64,000 bases of DNA, taken from assembly GCA_035623255.1 (NCBI GenBank), contig DASPTU010000098.1:16035-80034 (forward strand), given 5' to 3'. Under the pieces are notes generated by a model. That model saw only the letters and a list, made by a program, of their open reading frames with translations. It was not told the origin of the DNA and did no database searches. The stretch comes from JAFAGX01 sp035623255 (GTDB lineage: Bacteria; Acidobacteriota; Terriglobia; Terriglobales; Acidobacteriaceae). The position numbers and the translations under genes are program-made. Of the stretch, positions 61,281-64,000 are shown one piece after another (the first letter of the stretch is position 1; every line of letters begins with the position of its first letter).

Positions 61281-62282
61281 GTGACTAAGGTGCCTCCGAA
61301 TGTGCGATTAGGTGAGAGGTTTCACGTTCGATCTGTTATATTCCTTTACTTCATTTTCATGGTAAGTCCTGCAATCCTACCGGCGCAGATGCCGCCAGCG
61401 GTCGCGTCTGCCACGCAAGCGCGTCGCCTGGCGCAGCCGATTGGCGACCAGCATGGCGTGATCACCTCAAGCGATGGAACCTGCCTTTTCTATCGTTACT
61501 GGCCGGCGACTGCGGAGTGGAGCGGACACGTCGCCTTGGTGCTGCATGGAATTGGATACCATAGCGGCCCCTACAAAGTGGTTGCGGAGGCACTGAATCC
61601 GCGGGGCATTGACGTCTATGGCCTGGACGCGAGAGCGCACGGGCTTTCCTGCGGAAGGCGTGGCTACATCGGAACTCCTTTGCAGGTTGCAGCCGATCTC
61701 GCCGCCATGGTTCGATTCATGAAGCAGCAGCGGCCTCATTCGAGAATTTTCCTCGTCAATGACAGCATGGGATGCAATTACGCACTCGATTACACTCGTG
61801 ACAACGGCGATGAGCTGTCAGGACTGATTCTGCTGGCGCCAGCATTCGACGTGGATAAGCGACAGCTGTTCCAGATAAACAGCCTGCTGCTGCTGCCGCA
61901 CTTTTTGTTCGCGCACCGCAAGCCGGTGATCGATTTGATTGGGCATCGACTTGACGAGAGCTCGAGAGACCACGGGTTCATTGTGTCTCGGCGGAGCGAT
62001 CCGATGGCTTACACGAAAGTTAGCTTCGGCTATCTGATGGACATAAAGCGCCTGGCCGGAAACTGGCGGGAGATGGCCGCGCAGGTGAAAACCCCGCTGC
62101 TGGTCATCCAGGGCGGAAAAGACAATGTGGTGAGTCACAAAGACTGCGTCAAGTTCGAGCGACTAGCGGCTTCTCGCGACAAGCAACTGAAGATTTATCC
62201 GGGCATGTACCACACTACCTTGTGGGATCCGGAGACCCCGAAAGTTCTGCAAGCACTCGGGGACTGGATTCTGAAGCGGTGA
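61281..62282 (+). CDS. Secreted alpha/beta hydrolase (lysophospholipase / monoglyceride lipase-like)
   Basis: 333 residues from GTG 61281, giving a signal peptide (VRSVIFLYFIFMVSPAILPA). Alpha/beta hydrolase core: ALVLHGIGYHSGPY (oxyanion region), GLDARAHGLSCGRRGYIG, nucleophile elbow NDSMGCN (S in GxSxG-like DSMG), and YPGMYHTTLWDP with the catalytic His. Best fit is the Hydrolase_4/lysophospholipase group that cleaves monoacylglycerols or lysolipids. The start choice is uncertain. Standalone, followed by tRNA-Val. Confidence 0.8.
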   Translation: MTKVPPNVRLGERFHVRSVIFLYFIFMVSPAILPAQMPPAVASATQARRLAQPIGDQHGVITSSDGTCLFYRYWPATAEWSGHVALVLHGIGYHSGPYKVVAEALNPRGIDVYGLDARAHGLSCGRRGYIGTPLQVAADLAAMVRFMKQQRPHSRIFLVNDSMGCNYALDYTRDNGDELSGLILLAPAFDVDKRQLFQINSLLLLPHFLFAHRKPVIDLIGHRLDESSRDHGFIVSRRSDPMAYTKVSFGYLMDIKRLAGNWREMAAQVKTPLLVIQGGKDNVVSHKDCVKFERLAASRDKQLKIYPGMYHTTLWDPETPKVLQALGDWILKR

Positions 62283-62348
62283 CTCGGACTGGCTGCAGTA
62301 ACTCCCGTTCCTCTAGTCAGCCGCTACGATGTTAAAATCGAAACCACA

Positions 62349-62424
62349 GGCCCGTAGCTCAGTTGGTTAGAGCGCTTCCTTGACACGGAAGAGGTCGATG
62401 GTTCGAGTCCATTCGGGCCTACCA
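62349..62424 (+). tRNA. tRNA-Val (GAC)
   Basis: Complete cloverleaf of 76 bases including an encoded CCA. Acceptor AGGCCCG at 62349-62355 pairs with CGGGCCT at 62414-62420; D arm GCTC...GAGC; anticodon stem CTTCC/GGAAG with loop TTGACAC (anticodon GAC); T arm with GGTTCGAGTCC. Discriminator A and CCA complete it. It is the likely integration target of the element remnant that follows. Confidence 0.97.
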
Positions 62425-62438
62425 TTTTTCTCAATACG

Positions 62439-62690
62439 TTAGACAGGGCGAGTGCCTGCGGACGTGACGTTTGTGTCATGGGTCGTGTCATAACCCACCA
62501 TTCTGGTGCCCTGGGCGAGTGCCTCAATGGCTTTCCGTTTGGCTTCCATCCGTACGTGGGAATACCGTTCCAACATCTTCGGACTGATGTGACCGGCCAC
62601 CGACATGATCGTGAAATCGGAAGCACCCGATTCGGCCAGCGTTGTGATCGCGGTGTGTCGCAAATTGCGATTTCTTTCCGCTGTTGTTCG
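62439..62690 (-). pseudogene. Tyrosine recombinase (phage integrase) C-terminal remnant
   Basis: On the minus strand about 80 codons, ending 15 bases from the tRNA 3' end, encode the catalytic C-terminus of a tyrosine integrase: NLRHTAITTLAES (Arg-x-x-His box R-H), SVAGHISPKMLERYSHV (His and the nucleophile Tyr), then EAKRKAIEALAQG. The N-terminal domains and the first catalytic Arg are missing; upstream the frame runs into an unrelated frame of a different fragment (about 62690). Integrases whose genes end beside a tRNA 3' end usually use it as att site, so this is an integrase remnant at tRNA-Val. Confidence 0.8.
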
Positions 62691-63139
62691 TGAATCTGTC
62701 GCATTAGCCCCAGCAACACTGGATGATCTAGAGTGAGCATATATTTGTTGCAGGCCCGCAAGCCGTCATTGCTAGTGCCGCGTTCTACTTTGAGGAGGCA
62801 AATTCGCTCAAAATGTTTAATCACGCGGGCTACACTCGCATAACTGCCCACGCCCGAGAACCGCATCAGACCACGATATGAAATCTGAAGTTCGTCGGTG
62901 TTTGGTTCGGACATTTCGCAGAAGACCCCTAGGATTGCCTTCGCCGAAGGAGGGAATGCAGCCCACAAGCCACTTCGAACGACGTTTTCCAACCGACCTC
63001 CGACGGCGACGCGCGAGAATGGTTGGGGTTGCTCACGTCCGTTGATGTGCTTGCCCTTGGGAATTACTGGGACGTGGAACCGGCTGGCCATCCACTCGAT
63101 TGCCTGACGCGTGGAGCAACCGAGAACCATTTCGACCAA
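62690..63139 (-). pseudogene. Primase/CHC2-like and winged-helix fragment of a mobile element
   Basis: A minus-strand frame opens near a TTG at 63139 and continues in frame over the integrase remnant (out of the integrase frame). Residues DLVEMVLGCSTRQAIEWMASRF resemble the end of a CHC2-type zinc-finger primase domain, but the Cys part is lost; upstream reading shows in-frame stops at TGA and TAG after a degenerate GHADPS segment. Then ISYRGLMRFSGVGSYASVARVIKHFERICLLKVERG looks like a replication-initiator winged helix. Broken gene of a plasmid- or phage-like element. Confidence 0.55.
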
Positions 63140-63228
63140 ATCGCGATGCAGAAAGAGAAATCAGGAAGGATCAGCATGCCCGGAGAGCGCAGCAGCGTAC
63201 TATTACCGGTAAAACCTCTTTACAACCA

Positions 63229-63257
63229 GTGTAGTGCAGGAGAATTTCCCACTACAC
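63229..63257. repeat. 8-bp inverted repeat upstream of mobile-element fragment
   Basis: GTGTAGTG at 63229-63236 is mirrored exactly by CACTACAC at 63250-63257 around 13 bases. It lies about 90 bases upstream of the primase-like remnant. It could be an operator or a terminator of an earlier gene. Confidence 0.5.
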
Positions 63258-63866
63258 ATAATTGAAGCGTGAAATTGGAAAGTTTCATGTCAGCAACCTT
63301 CTATTCAAAACATGCACACCAGCCCAGATCACTGGACCAATCGGTACATAACTGTCTTCGACATGTAGATGTGTTGACCCTTCATAAAGACGGGCAAATC
63401 ACATGGAACGCTAACCCCGATTGCAAGGCCCAATAGGACCATCACGGCGAACACAGCAAACAATTTGGGCAGACTGCCGACTTTGTGGGCAGCAAGGGTT
63501 TTAGAGAGATTTATGGGCAAAGCTCCCCAAATAGCACTTTCGTAGTCTGTTCAAGAATGGAAAATGGGCAGGTCAGTACAAATGGATGGGTTTCAGTTTT
63601 GGCTATGACATCATTCTAAGCAACTGCTCCAATGAAAATCATGAAGGTCGGCAACATTACCGAATCAGAGTGCTAGGCAATGGTGATGCGCCATGGTGGG
63701 TTAGACCTGCACAAATCAGGGATCGCAAAATTTCGCAGCATCCAACCACTGCTAAGCTATCTTCCTGATTCTCATTGGATCGCTGCAATTATTCAGTGGA
63801 AAAATCCGTGATTATTTCCTGCCGAAATACATTAAATGTAGCTATCCGGCAGTTTCCGCAGGGTCA
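63258..63866. other. AT-rich region with no confident gene
   Basis: About 600 bases, noticeably richer in A+T than the rest. It contains only short frames: a possible 63-residue membrane peptide on the minus strand and a 60-residue plus-strand frame without family signal. Compositional change starting after the tRNA fits horizontally acquired DNA. No insertion sequence ends or tRNA 3' duplication seen within the window. Confidence 0.5.
63329..63520 (-). CDS. Possible small membrane peptide
   Basis: 63 residues from a TTG at 63520 with GGGGAG just upstream. One membrane helix (KLFAVFAVMVLLGLAIGVSV) after a basic N-terminus, then PCDLPVF. No family. Could be a spurious frame or the tail of a damaged membrane protein in the acquired segment. 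Low support. Confidence 0.3.
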   Translation of the reverse strand: MPINLSKTLAAHKVGSLPKLFAVFAVMVLLGLAIGVSVPCDLPVFMKGQHIYMSKTVMYRLVQ

Positions 63867-64000
63867 ATGAGTTCTATAAAAAGGGATGTCAAGAAAAAAG
63901 CTCTGCCTCGACCGGAGAGCGAGAGTGTTTCTCGAGATCCAGCCCACTGTAGTTTTTGCTTCTCTGGAGAAGTTTGGGTTTTGTCCATTCCCGGAAGATC
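63867..64000 (+). CDS. Truncated gene start, possible ClpX-like zinc-binding (CSFC) protein
   Basis: ATG 63867 opens a frame running off the window after 44 codons. It contains HCSFCFSGEVWVLSIPGR, which resembles the ClpX-type C4 zinc domain (CSFCxxx..V..L..GP), of which only the first Cys pair is inside the window. The N-terminal 25 residues are basic and disordered-looking, unlike ClpX. It may be an accessory zf-C4_ClpX domain protein of the integrated element. Confidence 0.4.
   Translation, partial: MSSIKRDVKKKALPRPESESVSRDPAHCSFCFSGEVWVLSIPGR

Noticed and set aside
62324..63139. 271-codon minus-strand frame read as one intact protein
   Set aside because: The N-terminal part and the integrase remnant are in different frames and the frame crosses the tRNA gene, so a single intact gene is not credible.
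63586..63768. 60-codon plus-strand frame in the AT-rich tail
   Set aside because: No homology, no ribosome site of note, and composition not like coding DNA.
1..64000. CRISPR arrays, intact insertion sequences, toxin-antitoxin or defence islands
   Set aside because: I looked for regular spaced repeats, transposase motifs and paired toxin genes and saw none I could support.
62425..64000. Duplicate of the tRNA-Val 3' end (attR) downstream
   Set aside because: No copy of the T-arm/acceptor sequence was seen in the remaining 1.6 kb, so the far end of the element is not in the window.

Overview
The window is 64 kb of a bacterial chromosome, gene-dense, with moderately high GC and few gaps above 300 bases. 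No rRNA or marker protein fixes the taxonomy. The content fits Acidobacteriota, probably Terriglobia: a TonB-dependent receptor with an N-terminal carboxypeptidase-regulatory-like domain, several PilZ and GAF regulators, an ETF/ETF-QO cassette, TonB-family proteins and DUF2203. This placement is inference from gene content.

Layout. 1-9.7 kb: CoA-binding protein tail, GAF-PP2C phosphatase, rarA plus a SpoU methyltransferase, a YrdC/YdcF pair, a DinB-like protein, uvrB, and a receiver-TonB fusion. 9.7-17.2 kb: membrane protein, secreted metallopeptidase, lpdA, LysE exporter, pseudouridine synthase, GAF, rhodanese and PilZ proteins. 17.4-21.9 kb: an OprP-like porin followed by two secreted propeller-like proteins. 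22.3-24.9 kb: an acyl-CoA ligase overlapping a ketopantoate-reductase-like gene. 24.9-29.9 kb: ffh, an ICMT/CPBP pair, a histone-deacetylase-family enzyme and a metallophosphoesterase. 29.9-34.2 kb: an RND efflux pump and its adaptor. 34.4-42.5 kb: threonine aldolase, small proteins, etfB-etfA-ETF-QO, moaA with a long structured leader, and a GH-like lipoprotein. 42.5-46.1 kb: DUF2203, a DegT aminotransferase, and an atpI-atpB-atpE fragment of the ATP synthase. 46.1-54.4 kb: a giant HEAT/PilZ protein, a CHAD-Ppx/GppA-HD fusion, a PD-(D/E)XK protein, recR-ebfC-dnaX, and a STAS protein. 54.4-62.3 kb: a TonB receptor, a PBP-like protein, PilZ, a hybrid histidine kinase, DUF971 and an alpha/beta hydrolase. 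62.3-64 kb: tRNA-Val(GAC), with its 3' end abutted by a decayed integrase and primase-like remnant and more AT-rich DNA, which looks like the edge of an integrated element.

Most of the window is housekeeping. Coherent sets are the classical dnaX-ebfC-recR operon, the electron-transfer-flavoprotein chain to quinone, and the RND pump with its adaptor. The most unusual items are the CHAD plus Ppx/GppA-type HD fusion, the Ste14-like/Rce1-like gene pair, the receiver-TM-TonB protein, the c subunit with a signal peptide and most of a Na+-type ligand set, the moaA leader, and the tRNA-associated element remnant. I found no CRISPR array, no complete insertion sequence and no recognisable defence island.
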